A stretch of 64,000 nt of DNA, taken from the NCBI GenBank assembly GCA_937877715.1, contig CALEHW010000066.1:1-64000 (forward strand). Direction: 5' to 3'. A program made the translations under genes and the position numbers. The DNA is from an uncultured Methylophaga sp. GTDB taxonomy: Bacteria > Pseudomonadota > Gammaproteobacteria > GCF-002020875. Positions 8,800 to 17,059 of the stretch are shown in pieces. A model generated the notes under the pieces. That model was given only the letters and a program-made list of their open reading frames with translations. It was not told the origin of the DNA and did not search any database. Every line of letters starts with the position of its first letter. Position 1 is the stretch's first letter.

Positions 8800-9717
8800 A
8801 TGTTGTTTCTTACTGGCCCCACGGCGGCGGGAAAGACCGCTCTTGCGGTGGAGCTGGTTGAGAAATACCCATTTGAGATTGTCAGCGTTGACTCTGCACT
8901 GGTCTACAGGGGGATGGATATTGGAACGGCCAAGCCGGATGCAGAGATTCTACGGCGTGCCCCACATCGTCTGATCGACATTCTCGACCCTGCGGAGCCA
9001 TACTCGGCGGCACGTTTCTGCAATGATGCGGCACGGGAGATTGAGGAGATCCGTAACAACGGAAATATCCCCCTGCTGGTTGGCGGCACTATGCTCTATT
9101 TCAAGGCCCTGCAGTTTGGTCTCTCCACCCTCCCAGAGTCTGATTCTGAGGTGCGATCCACTCTTGAGTATGGGCTCAAAAACAATGGATTGGAGTATCT
9201 TTATGATCTTCTTGTTAAGGTTGATCCGGTAGCAGCAGAGCGGATAAACCGCAATGATCCGCAGAGAATAATGCGCGCCCTTGAGGTCTATGAGATCAGC
9301 GGGGTACCTATGACCACTCTTCAGGAGCAAGAGAAAAGAAGGGGGCTGGATGCAGATTCTCTCTTGATGGTCGCTATCTCCCCTGATGATCGCTCTGTTC
9401 TTCATCAGCGGATTGAGCGGCGTCTTCTGGATATGGTGGATGGAGGCTTTATAGAGGAGGTGGAGGGGCTGAAACTGCGTGTTGACCTCTCTCCTGATAT
9501 CCCCTCCATGCGTGCGGTTGGCTATAGGCAGGTGTGGGACTATCTGGATGGTGGAATAGATCGTGAAGAGATGATATTCCGTGCCACAGTCGCCACCCGA
9601 CAGTTGGCAAAAAGGCAATTGACCTGGTTGCGTAACTGGCCTGCTCCAGTGCAGTGGATGGAGCCTGGAGAGAGTGGTGCTGCTGAACGCATACTCAAGA
9701 ATATGATCGATATATGA
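8800..9717 (+). CDS. miaA: tRNA dimethylallyltransferase MiaA
   Basis: MiaA transfers dimethylallyl to A37 of tRNAs reading UNN codons, the first step to ms2i6A. The P-loop GPTAAGKT starts a few residues in, followed by SVDSALVYRGMDIGTAKP, LVGGTMLYFKAL and NDPQRIMRALEV. TRQLAKRQLTWLR near the end binds tRNA. I chose the ATG at 8800 because a GAGG ribosome site sits 5 bases upstream, giving 305 residues. An in-frame GTG at 8767 would add 11 residues and overlap mutL by 11 bases, and is also plausible. The gene follows mutL and precedes hfq. Confidence 0.95.
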   Translation: MLFLTGPTAAGKTALAVELVEKYPFEIVSVDSALVYRGMDIGTAKPDAEILRRAPHRLIDILDPAEPYSAARFCNDAAREIEEIRNNGNIPLLVGGTMLYFKALQFGLSTLPESDSEVRSTLEYGLKNNGLEYLYDLLVKVDPVAAERINRNDPQRIMRALEVYEISGVPMTTLQEQEKRRGLDADSLLMVAISPDDRSVLHQRIERRLLDMVDGGFIEEVEGLKLRVDLSPDIPSMRAVGYRQVWDYLDGGIDREEMIFRATVATRQLAKRQLTWLRNWPAPVQWMEPGESGAAERILKNMIDI

Positions 9718-9737
9718 TTTTAATTTTTTCTCTACTC

Positions 9738-9746
9738 TGGTATACT
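9738..9746 (+). promoter_or_regulatory. Extended -10 promoter for hfq
   Basis: The 64-base gap between miaA and hfq contains TGGTATACT, an extended -10 element (TGn followed by TATACT at 9741-9746). The -35 region at the right distance is only TTTTAA (9718-9723), a weak match, which is usual for extended -10 promoters. Transcription would start near 9753, about 29 bases before the hfq ATG. Confidence 0.55.
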
Positions 9747-9781
9747 TAACGGTTCGATAACAATAATAACGGGTACCTACA

Positions 9782-10015
9782 ATGAGCAAGAAAAGTCATC
9801 AGTTACAGGAGCCGTTTCTCAACGCTCTGCGTAAAGAGAAGGTTCCGGTCTCAATCTTTCTGGTTAACGGCATCAAACTGCAGGGTCAGATTGACTCTTT
9901 TGACCAGTTTGTTATTTTGCTTAAGAGTGCGGTCAGTCAGATGGTCTACAAGCATGCCGTCTCAACCATTGTCCCTTCCAGACCGATTAGTGTCGATTAC
10001 GAGGACGAAGAGTAG
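9782..10015 (+). CDS. hfq: RNA chaperone Hfq
   Basis: Hfq forms a hexameric Sm ring that pairs small RNAs with target mRNAs. The Sm1 and Sm2 motifs are near-identical to E. coli ([21 protein letters not shown] and [16 protein letters not shown]). At 77 residues the protein lacks the long flexible tail of the E. coli protein (102 residues), but it keeps an acidic tip (YEDEE). hflX starts 14 bases later, so the two are likely cotranscribed. Confidence 0.97.
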   Translation: MSKKSHQLQEPFLNALRKEKVPVSIFLVNGIKLQGQIDSFDQFVILLKSAVSQMVYKHAVSTIVPSRPISVDYEDEE

Positions 10016-10029
10016 CCTCTTCATAACGC

Positions 10030-11313
10030 TTGGCACAATTCTTTGAACGGCACCAGGGTGGTGATCGCACCCTGTTGGTCCACTTGGATCTGCATGAGGC
10101 AAATCCCTACGAGGTGGTTGAGGAGTTTGAGCTGCTGGCAGACTCTGCCGGCGCGGAGATTGTGCGTACCATCGTGGTCAGGCGCAACTCTATTGAGCCA
10201 AAATATTTCATCGGTAGCGGCAAGGCTGAGGAGATCCGGGAGCTGGTTGCTGCCGAGGATGTAGATGTGGTGATCTTCAACCACTCTCTGACTCCGGCTC
10301 AGGAGCGTAACCTGGAGCAACTTTTCCAGTGTCGAGTGCTGGATCGCACCACCCTGATTCTCGACATTTTCGCTCAACGGGCCCGCTCTCATGAGGGTAA
10401 ACTGCAGGTCGAGCTGGCTCAGCTGCGCCACCTTTCGACCCGCCTGATTCGTGGCTGGACCCATCTGGAGCGTCAGAAGGGTGGTATCGGTCTACGTGGG
10501 CCAGGTGAGACCCAGCTGGAGAGTGATCGCCGGATGATTTCCCTGCGCATTAAACAGATTACCAAGAAGTTGCAGAAGGTGGATGCGACCCGTGCCCTGG
10601 GACGACGCGCCAGAAAACGGGCCACAGTGCCCACAATCTCCCTGGTTGGATATACCAATGCCGGAAAATCCACCCTCTTTAATAGGCTTGCCAATGAGAG
10701 CATATATGCGGCGGACCAGCTGTTTGCAACTCTCGACCCCACACTACGAAGTATCAAACTTCCGGGCGGGCCGGATGTAGTAATTGCGGATACGGTGGGA
10801 TTTATTCGTGATCTGCCACACGATCTGGTCAAGGCCTTTCGTTCCACCCTGGTGGAGACCTGTGAGGCAGACCTTTTGCTGCATGTGATCGATACGGTTC
10901 ATGATGATCGTCAGGATCATGTCTATCAGGTTAATGAGGTGTTATCGGAGATTGGTGCAGACCAAGTGCCGCAACTGGAGATCTATAACAAGATCGATCT
11001 TGCCGAATCGCTGGAGCCGCGGGTTGACCGTAATGCAGAGGGTGAGGCGGTAAGAGTATGGCTCTCTGCCAAGAGTGGTGAGGGGATCGATCTGCTGCTG
11101 GAGGTGTTGACTGAACGCTACTGTGGTGAGTCGGTGCAGGGGACAGTTTTTCTCCTCCCTCATGAGGGCAGGCTCCATGCAGAGCTCTACCGGGAGGGGG
11201 GGGTTGTCTCCGAGTCACTCCCTGAACAGGGGGGATGGAAGATGGAGGTTGAACTCCCACGCAAAACACTGGATCATCTACAGATTCTTGAGAGAATAAC
11301 CACCAAAGGATAA
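10030..11313 (+). CDS. hflX: Ribosome-associated GTPase HflX
   Basis: HflX splits and rescues stalled 70S ribosomes. The N-terminal HflX domain (KYFIGSGKAEEI, SLTPAQERNLEQLF, LILDIFAQRARSHEGKLQVELAQL) is followed by a glycine-rich linker (GGIGLRGPGETQLE). The G domain has P-loop GYTNAGKST, DTVGFIRDLP and NKID. Length is 427 residues. The start is TTG at 10030: the FFERHQ that follows aligns with the MFDRY start of the E. coli protein and no ATG is available, so a TTG start seems real. It lies between hfq and hflK as in most gammaproteobacteria. Confidence 0.95.
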   Translation: MAQFFERHQGGDRTLLVHLDLHEANPYEVVEEFELLADSAGAEIVRTIVVRRNSIEPKYFIGSGKAEEIRELVAAEDVDVVIFNHSLTPAQERNLEQLFQCRVLDRTTLILDIFAQRARSHEGKLQVELAQLRHLSTRLIRGWTHLERQKGGIGLRGPGETQLESDRRMISLRIKQITKKLQKVDATRALGRRARKRATVPTISLVGYTNAGKSTLFNRLANESIYAADQLFATLDPTLRSIKLPGGPDVVIADTVGFIRDLPHDLVKAFRSTLVETCEADLLLHVIDTVHDDRQDHVYQVNEVLSEIGADQVPQLEIYNKIDLAESLEPRVDRNAEGEAVRVWLSAKSGEGIDLLLEVLTERYCGESVQGTVFLLPHEGRLHAELYREGGVVSESLPEQGGWKMEVELPRKTLDHLQILERITTKG

Positions 11314-11385
11314 TGGATGAAGGATCAAGTGACAGATAGTAGATCTGCAGCAACAGATGTGAGTGCCGCACTGAACCAGCCTTAC

Positions 11386-11451
11386 CGGAGTCGGCCAGAG
11401 GCCGACCACCAGTCGGGGAGGAGTCGGTCAGAGGCCGACCACCAGCCAGGG
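11386..11451 (+). repeat. 33-bp tandem repeat (two copies) with hairpins, before hflK
   Basis: Two copies of a 33-bp unit lie head to tail (period 33; the shared GAGGCCGACC begins at 11398 and 11431). Each copy holds a 7-bp stem with an AGA loop. The first is GTCGGCC-AGA-GGCCGAC. In the second one base changes (GTCGGTC) but still pairs as U-G in RNA. The hairpins sit in the hflX-hflK leader just before the hflK ribosome site. If read through in the hflK frame they would encode an 11-residue repeat (RSRPEADHQSG/RSRSEADHQPG). Confidence 0.85.
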
Positions 11452-11460
11452 AGGATGAAT

Positions 11461-12672
11461 ATGGGGTGGGACGATGACTCCGGTCGCAAACCCCCGTCGG
11501 GTAAGGATCCATGGGGCGGCAACAGGCAGCAGCCCCCTGATCTGGATGAGGTAGTGAAGAAGCTTCAGGGGTCCATCACCCAGATTTTCGGGGGTGGTAA
11601 AAAAGGTGGCGGCAGTTCGCGTGGGTCATCTGGTGGTGGCGGTAGTTCAATAGGAGTTGGTACTCTGATTGGGGCAGTGATTGCAATCTGGCTGCTCTCC
11701 GGAATTTACATTATCGACCCTGCAGAGCGTGGAGTTGTACTCTTTTTTGGTAAATATAGTGAGAGCACAATGCCGGGGCCACACTGGGCACCACCATATC
11801 CGATAGCAACTGTAGAGAAGGTCAATGTTGAGGAGATCCGTAATATCGAGATTGGATACCGCTCCCGTGGTGGCACCCAGTCAGTCGGTTCGGTGCCGCG
11901 TGAATCACTGATGTTGACCAAGGATGAGAATATCATCGATATCAAGTTTGCGGTGCAGTATCGGGTGAAGAGTGCCCAGGACTATCTCTTCAGTGTACTG
12001 AATCCGGACACCACCCTGCGTCAGGCGACAGAGAGTGCGGTGCGTGATGTGATCGGCAAGAGCAACATGGATCATGTGCTGACCGAGGGGCGGGCAGATA
12101 TCGCCTCTCGTGCCCGTGATCTGATTCAGGTTATCGCTGATCGTTACAACACCGGTCTGGAGGTTACGACGGTAAATATGCAGGATGCCCAGCCACCAGA
12201 TCAGGTGCAGGGGTCATTTGCGGATGTAGTCAAGGCACGTGAGGACAAACAGCGTCTGATCAATGAATCTGAGGCCTATAGTAATGACATTATTCCCAGG
12301 GCTCGTGGTGCCTCGGCACGAATTTTGGCTGAGGCAGAGGCCTACCGTGCCCAGGTTATTGTGAAGGCAGATGGTGAGGCTTCTCGTTTCAACCAGATTC
12401 TTAATGAATACCAGAAGGCGCCTGAGGTTACACGCAAGAGGCTCTACGTAGACTCCATGGAGGCGGTACTCTCCAGTACTAGCAAGGTGCTGGTCGATGT
12501 GGATGGAGGCAACAGCCTGCTCTACCTGCCACTGGACAAGATGGTGGGCGCCAATAGTGGCGGGGTCAGAACCATGACCCAGGGAGGTACCTCTGGTACT
12601 CCTGCTCCCGGTATATCACGTGGAGGCAGTTCATCCTCATCTATACGCTCAGAGCGCTCCAGAGGAAGATAA
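11461..12672 (+). CDS. hflK: HflK, membrane SPFH-domain regulator of FtsH
   Basis: HflK pairs with HflC in a large membrane cage that surrounds and modulates the FtsH protease. It has a glycine-rich cytoplasmic start (GWDDDSGRKPPSG...DPWGG), one membrane helix (IGAVIAIWLLSGIYII), an SPFH/band-7 domain, and an Ala/Glu-rich helix (SEAYSNDIIPRARGASARIL). The frame is open back to 11317, but I chose the ATG at 11461. An AGGGAGG ribosome site ends 6 bases before it, and the HflK family starts with MxW-like glycine-rich sequence. This gives 403 residues. The extra upstream stretch would be made mostly of the tandem repeat. hflC follows 2 bases later. Confidence 0.93.
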   Translation: MGWDDDSGRKPPSGKDPWGGNRQQPPDLDEVVKKLQGSITQIFGGGKKGGGSSRGSSGGGGSSIGVGTLIGAVIAIWLLSGIYIIDPAERGVVLFFGKYSESTMPGPHWAPPYPIATVEKVNVEEIRNIEIGYRSRGGTQSVGSVPRESLMLTKDENIIDIKFAVQYRVKSAQDYLFSVLNPDTTLRQATESAVRDVIGKSNMDHVLTEGRADIASRARDLIQVIADRYNTGLEVTTVNMQDAQPPDQVQGSFADVVKAREDKQRLINESEAYSNDIIPRARGASARILAEAEAYRAQVIVKADGEASRFNQILNEYQKAPEVTRKRLYVDSMEAVLSSTSKVLVDVDGGNSLLYLPLDKMVGANSGGVRTMTQGGTSGTPAPGISRGGSSSSSIRSERSRGR

Positions 12673-12674
12673 TC

Positions 12675-13541
12675 ATGAAAGGAATTAAAATAGTTACAGG
12701 GCTGGTTGTTGTTGTGCTGGTCGTGCTCTCGATGTCTGCCTTTATCGTGGATGAGCGCGAGCTAGCGATCAAGTTCAGATTGGGACAGATTGCGGAGACG
12801 GAATATGCTCCAGGACTCCATTTTCAGATCCCGATTGTCAATAATATACGCAAGTTCGACAAACGCATTCAGACGCTGGATGCTGATCCGGAGCGTTATT
12901 TGACGGCCGAAAAGAAGAATGTTCAGGTTGATTCATTTGTAAAGTGGCGCATTGTCGATATCGAGACCTTCTTCAAGTCGGTTGGCGGTGATTTCTGGGT
13001 TGCCAATCAGCGCCTATCACAGGTGGTCAAGGATGGTTTGCGAGGAGAGTTTGGTAAACGTTCGGTACAGGAGGTTATCAGCGGTGAGCGTGACGAGATC
13101 ATGGCGGCCATTACTGAAAGTGCCGGAATTCAGGCCAAAGCCTTTGGGATCGAGGTGGTCGATGTCAGAATCAAGAGAGTCGATCTGCCACAAGAGGTGA
13201 GTAACTCGGTGTTCCGTCGTATGGAGGCGGAGCGTGATCGAATTGCCAAGGAGTTCCGTTCCGAGGGGTCAGAGGCTGCGGAGAGAATCCGTGCAGAGGC
13301 TGACCGTCAACGTACGGTCATTATTGCCGAGGCCAACCAGAAGGCTGAGAAAATGCGTGGTGAGGGAGATGCCAAGGCGACGGAGACCTATGCTGATGCC
13401 TACAATAGGGATCCGGAGTTCTATGCCTTCTATCGTAGCCTTGGGGCATATGAGAACACCTTCAATAGTAGAGATGATCTGCTGGTGGTTGAGCCTGATA
13501 GTGAGTTCTTCCAGTATTTTACCGGGAAGGTTGACAAATAA
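12675..13541 (+). CDS. hflC: HflC, membrane SPFH-domain regulator of FtsH
   Basis: HflC is the partner of HflK in the FtsH-associated complex. An N-terminal membrane anchor (ITGLVVVVLVVLSMSAFIV-like, residues 6-26) is followed by an SPFH domain (DERELAIKFRLGQI, PGLHFQIPIVNNIRKFDKRIQTLD). A charged coiled helix comes next (EAAERIRAEADRQRTVIIAEA) and then the YRSLGAYENTF end. Length is 288 residues. It begins 2 bases after the hflK stop and is followed by the small yjeT-type gene. Confidence 0.96.
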   Translation: MKGIKIVTGLVVVVLVVLSMSAFIVDERELAIKFRLGQIAETEYAPGLHFQIPIVNNIRKFDKRIQTLDADPERYLTAEKKNVQVDSFVKWRIVDIETFFKSVGGDFWVANQRLSQVVKDGLRGEFGKRSVQEVISGERDEIMAAITESAGIQAKAFGIEVVDVRIKRVDLPQEVSNSVFRRMEAERDRIAKEFRSEGSEAAERIRAEADRQRTVIIAEANQKAEKMRGEGDAKATETYADAYNRDPEFYAFYRSLGAYENTFNSRDDLLVVEPDSEFFQYFTGKVDK

Positions 13542-13546
13542 CGGCC

Positions 13547-13741
13547 GTGGCCTGGAGCGATCTGTTTGCCGCGCTGGCTCTGGTACTGGTTATTGAGGGG
13601 CTGTTGCCAGCACTCAATCCACGGGGCTGGAGAGATACCATGTCGCGACTTGCCGGGATGGAGAGCAGGCAGTTGAGAAGGATGGGGTTGATCAGTATGG
13701 TGGCTGGTGCCAGCATACTCTATTTTGTGAGAATGGTATGA
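13547..13741 (+). CDS. yjeT: DUF2065 (YjeT-type) small membrane protein
   Basis: This 64-residue protein has two hydrophobic segments (LFAALALVLVIEGLLPAL and GLISMVAGASILYFV) joined by a charged loop (RGWRDTMSRLAGMESRQLRR). That is the DUF2065 pattern found between hflC and hisZ or purA in many gammaproteobacteria. Its function is unknown. The start is GTG, 5 bases after hflC. The last bases overlap the hisZ start (ATGA). Confidence 0.85.
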   Translation: MAWSDLFAALALVLVIEGLLPALNPRGWRDTMSRLAGMESRQLRRMGLISMVAGASILYFVRMV

Positions 13742-14961
13742 AATCACAGAACAAACTGTTGCAACAGTCGCTAGAGCGCTGGAGGCTTCCGGATGGCATC
13801 GAGGAGTTGCTGCCGGCTGATGTGGTAAAGATTGAGTCGCTGCGTCGCCAGGTGCTGGATCTGTTTCACAGCTGGGGTTACGAGACGGTGATCCCGCCAC
13901 TTATCGAGTACCTGGAGTCACTGCTTACAGGTACCGGCAACGATCTCGACCTGCAGACTTTCAAACTGACCGATCAGCTGAGTGGAAGGATGATGGGGGT
14001 GCGTGCAGACATGACCCCACAGGTTGCACGGATTGATGCTCATCGTCTTGATCGTGAGAGGCCGACTCGGCTCTGCTATCTGGGTTCAGTGTTACAGACC
14101 CGTCCCGAGATCTCGGGAGCAACCCGCAGCCCGATCCAGGTGGGTGCTGAGCTCTATGGCCACGGGGGGGTTGAGAGTGATCTGGAGGTGGTGCGGCTGA
14201 TGCTGGAGATGCTCAAACTCTCCGGTCTTGATTCAGTGGTGCTTGATCTTGGCCATGTTGGAATTTATCGGGAGCTTGTTGCGCAGGCGGAACTTGCGGA
14301 TGAGCAGCAGGCTCTGCTGTTTGATGCGTTACAGCGCAAGGCCTCTGCCGAGGTCATGGAGATTGCAGGCAGTATAATTGATGATGAGCTGCTGAGAGGC
14401 CAAATCATTGCGCTCAAGGATCTCAATGGTGGGACGGAGGTGCTGGAAGAGGCACGAACCCTCTTTACCGCTGCGGGTCGTCGAGAGCCGAGCCCAGCTA
14501 TCGAGGAGGCTCTTGAGAGCCTAAGGCAGATTGCCGAGTGCGCCTCCCAACAGCAGTGGGGGGTGGAGCTTCACTTCGATCTGGCAGAGTTGCGTGGATA
14601 TGGTTACCACACCGGGATTGTATTTGCGGCATATACTGCAGGAAAGGGGGAGGCGGTTGCCCAGGGTGGGCGCTACGATAATGTTGGCGCGGTCTTTGGA
14701 CGGGCACGCCCGGCAACCGGATTCAGTGCGGATATCAAGAATCTCGTTGCATTGGACGGAGAGCGGAACTATCCTCCATCAGCGATTTTTGCGCCACATA
14801 GTGAGAAGTCCTCGCTTCATAACGAAATTGAGAGGTTGCGTAGCACGGGTGAGCGAGTAGTTGTTGAGCTGCCCGGGCAGAGCGAGGGTGCTGTAGAGAT
14901 GGGATGCGACCGCCAGCTGGTGCTGAGTGGCGACAGCTGGAGCGTGGAACCGGTCAGCTAG
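13738..14961 (+). CDS. hisZ: ATP phosphoribosyltransferase regulatory subunit HisZ
   Basis: HisZ is a histidyl-tRNA-synthetase-like protein without the anticodon domain. It activates the short form of HisG in the first step of histidine synthesis. Class II synthetase-like features include RLPDGIEELLPA, YETVIPPLIEYLESL, FKLTDQLSGRMMGVRADMTPQVARI and YHTGIVFAAYTAGKGEAVAQGGRYD. Its length of 407 residues fits HisZ and not HisS. The hflC-yjeT-hisZ-purA order is as in Pseudomonas. It implies a short HisG elsewhere in the genome. It overlaps yjeT by 4 bases. Confidence 0.94.
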   Translation: MKSQNKLLQQSLERWRLPDGIEELLPADVVKIESLRRQVLDLFHSWGYETVIPPLIEYLESLLTGTGNDLDLQTFKLTDQLSGRMMGVRADMTPQVARIDAHRLDRERPTRLCYLGSVLQTRPEISGATRSPIQVGAELYGHGGVESDLEVVRLMLEMLKLSGLDSVVLDLGHVGIYRELVAQAELADEQQALLFDALQRKASAEVMEIAGSIIDDELLRGQIIALKDLNGGTEVLEEARTLFTAAGRREPSPAIEEALESLRQIAECASQQQWGVELHFDLAELRGYGYHTGIVFAAYTAGKGEAVAQGGRYDNVGAVFGRARPATGFSADIKNLVALDGERNYPPSAIFAPHSEKSSLHNEIERLRSTGERVVVELPGQSEGAVEMGCDRQLVLSGDSWSVEPVS

Positions 14962-14997
14962 TTTTAGATATTGTGTTGAACTATTTTTGAATATTAA

Positions 14998-16326
<1,329 letters not shown>

Positions 16327-16339
16327 GCCCAATCCTCAC

Positions 16340-16807
16340 CTACTTGATGGATAGATATTCCAGCACCTCTGGTGGAGGGGTTGGCGCGCGCCTTGTTATC
16401 TCCCCGCTCTCATCAACAGTGACCCAGGTTGAGGGCTCCTCAACATCATAATCGTAGGCAATATTCTCATCGTGGTCGGCATATACCGGAAGCAGATTGA
16501 TAAAGTACTGGCGCCCCAGTTCATAGGCGGCAAAATTATCCTCGGTCATAACGATACCAACCATATTGAGGCTCTTTCGCTTCCTGTTCATCTCCCTGAT
16601 ATTGCTCCAGCAGCTCTCACAATCCATGGCGAAAAAGTATAGATATACACGCTGCTCCTGCAGGTTGGCCATGACAACTGGTGCGGCTGAGGTTACCAGG
16701 ATTCCCTCCAGCTCCGGGGCCAAGACAGCCTCACCACTGTCACCCTGATCACCGGAACAGCCCACCAACAAGAGTAGAAGAGAGATAGTAAGAGTTATGC
16801 GAGTCAT
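16340..16807 (-). CDS. Thioredoxin-like lipoprotein (CESC motif)
   Basis: I do not recognise a named family for this 155-residue protein. The start at 16807 gives a lipoprotein signal with LLVGC, so C17 would be lipidated. A thioredoxin-like fold is suggested by a beta strand leading into C63-E-S-C66 (VYLYFFAMDCESCW), followed by a helix. Later EPSTWVTVDESGEI resembles the cis-proline strand and turn of redoxins. It may be a membrane-anchored disulfide or redox-linked protein, but the partner is unknown. An upstream in-frame extension to 16924 would run into tRNA-Leu and is unlikely. Confidence 0.72.
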   Translation of the reverse strand: MTRITLTISLLLLLVGCSGDQGDSGEAVLAPELEGILVTSAAPVVMANLQEQRVYLYFFAMDCESCWSNIREMNRKRKSLNMVGIVMTEDNFAAYELGRQYFINLLPVYADHDENIAYDYDVEEPSTWVTVDESGEITRRAPTPPPEVLEYLSIK

Positions 16808-16874
16808 GAATTTCCCCCTGAAAAAAGAGCAATGGCGTAAGATACCGCACATTGAAAAGAAAAAGGAGAAAATG

Positions 16875-16961
16875 TGGTGCCTGGGAGAGGACTTGAACCT
16901 CCACTGGGTTGCCCCAACTAGCACCTGAAGCTAGCGCGTCTACCAATTCCGCCACCCAGGC
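16875..16961 (-). tRNA. tRNA-Leu (anticodon CAG)
   Basis: Read on the minus strand, an 87-base tRNA with an encoded CCA end folds cleanly. The acceptor arm is GCCTGGG/CCCAGGC with discriminator A. The anticodon arm is CTAGC-TTCAGGT-GCTAG, giving anticodon CAG for leucine CUG codons. The long variable arm is typical of tRNA-Leu, and the T arm contains GGTTCAAGTCC. It lies between the lipoprotein gene and rnr. Confidence 0.97.
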
Positions 16962-16998
16962 AATGTGTGGAATTTCCTGTAGCAGGAAATGAGCGCGC

Positions 16999-17027
16999 AC
17001 TTTACCGACCCGGTGGGTCGGTGTCAA
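16999..17027 (-). promoter_or_regulatory. Promoter of tRNA-Leu
   Basis: On the minus strand a perfect -35 TTGACA (17022-17027) is followed by a 17-base spacer and TAAAGT (16999-17004). Right after it comes a GC-rich discriminator (GCGCGC), the hallmark of stable-RNA promoters under stringent control. The spacer itself is almost a perfect 8-bp hairpin (ACCGACCC-GGT-GGGTCGGT, 17004-17022 on the plus strand). A second 8-bp dyad (ATTTCCTG/CAGGAAAT, 16972-16990) lies in the leader before the mature tRNA. Confidence 0.7.
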
Positions 17028-17059
17028 TAACCATAGTAAAAAACTAGAGTAGAGAACAA

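Noticed and set aside
11317-11460. N-terminal extension of HflK by 48 residues
   Set aside because: The ATG at 11461 has an ideal AGGGAGG site and matches the family start. The extension is mostly the tandem repeat.
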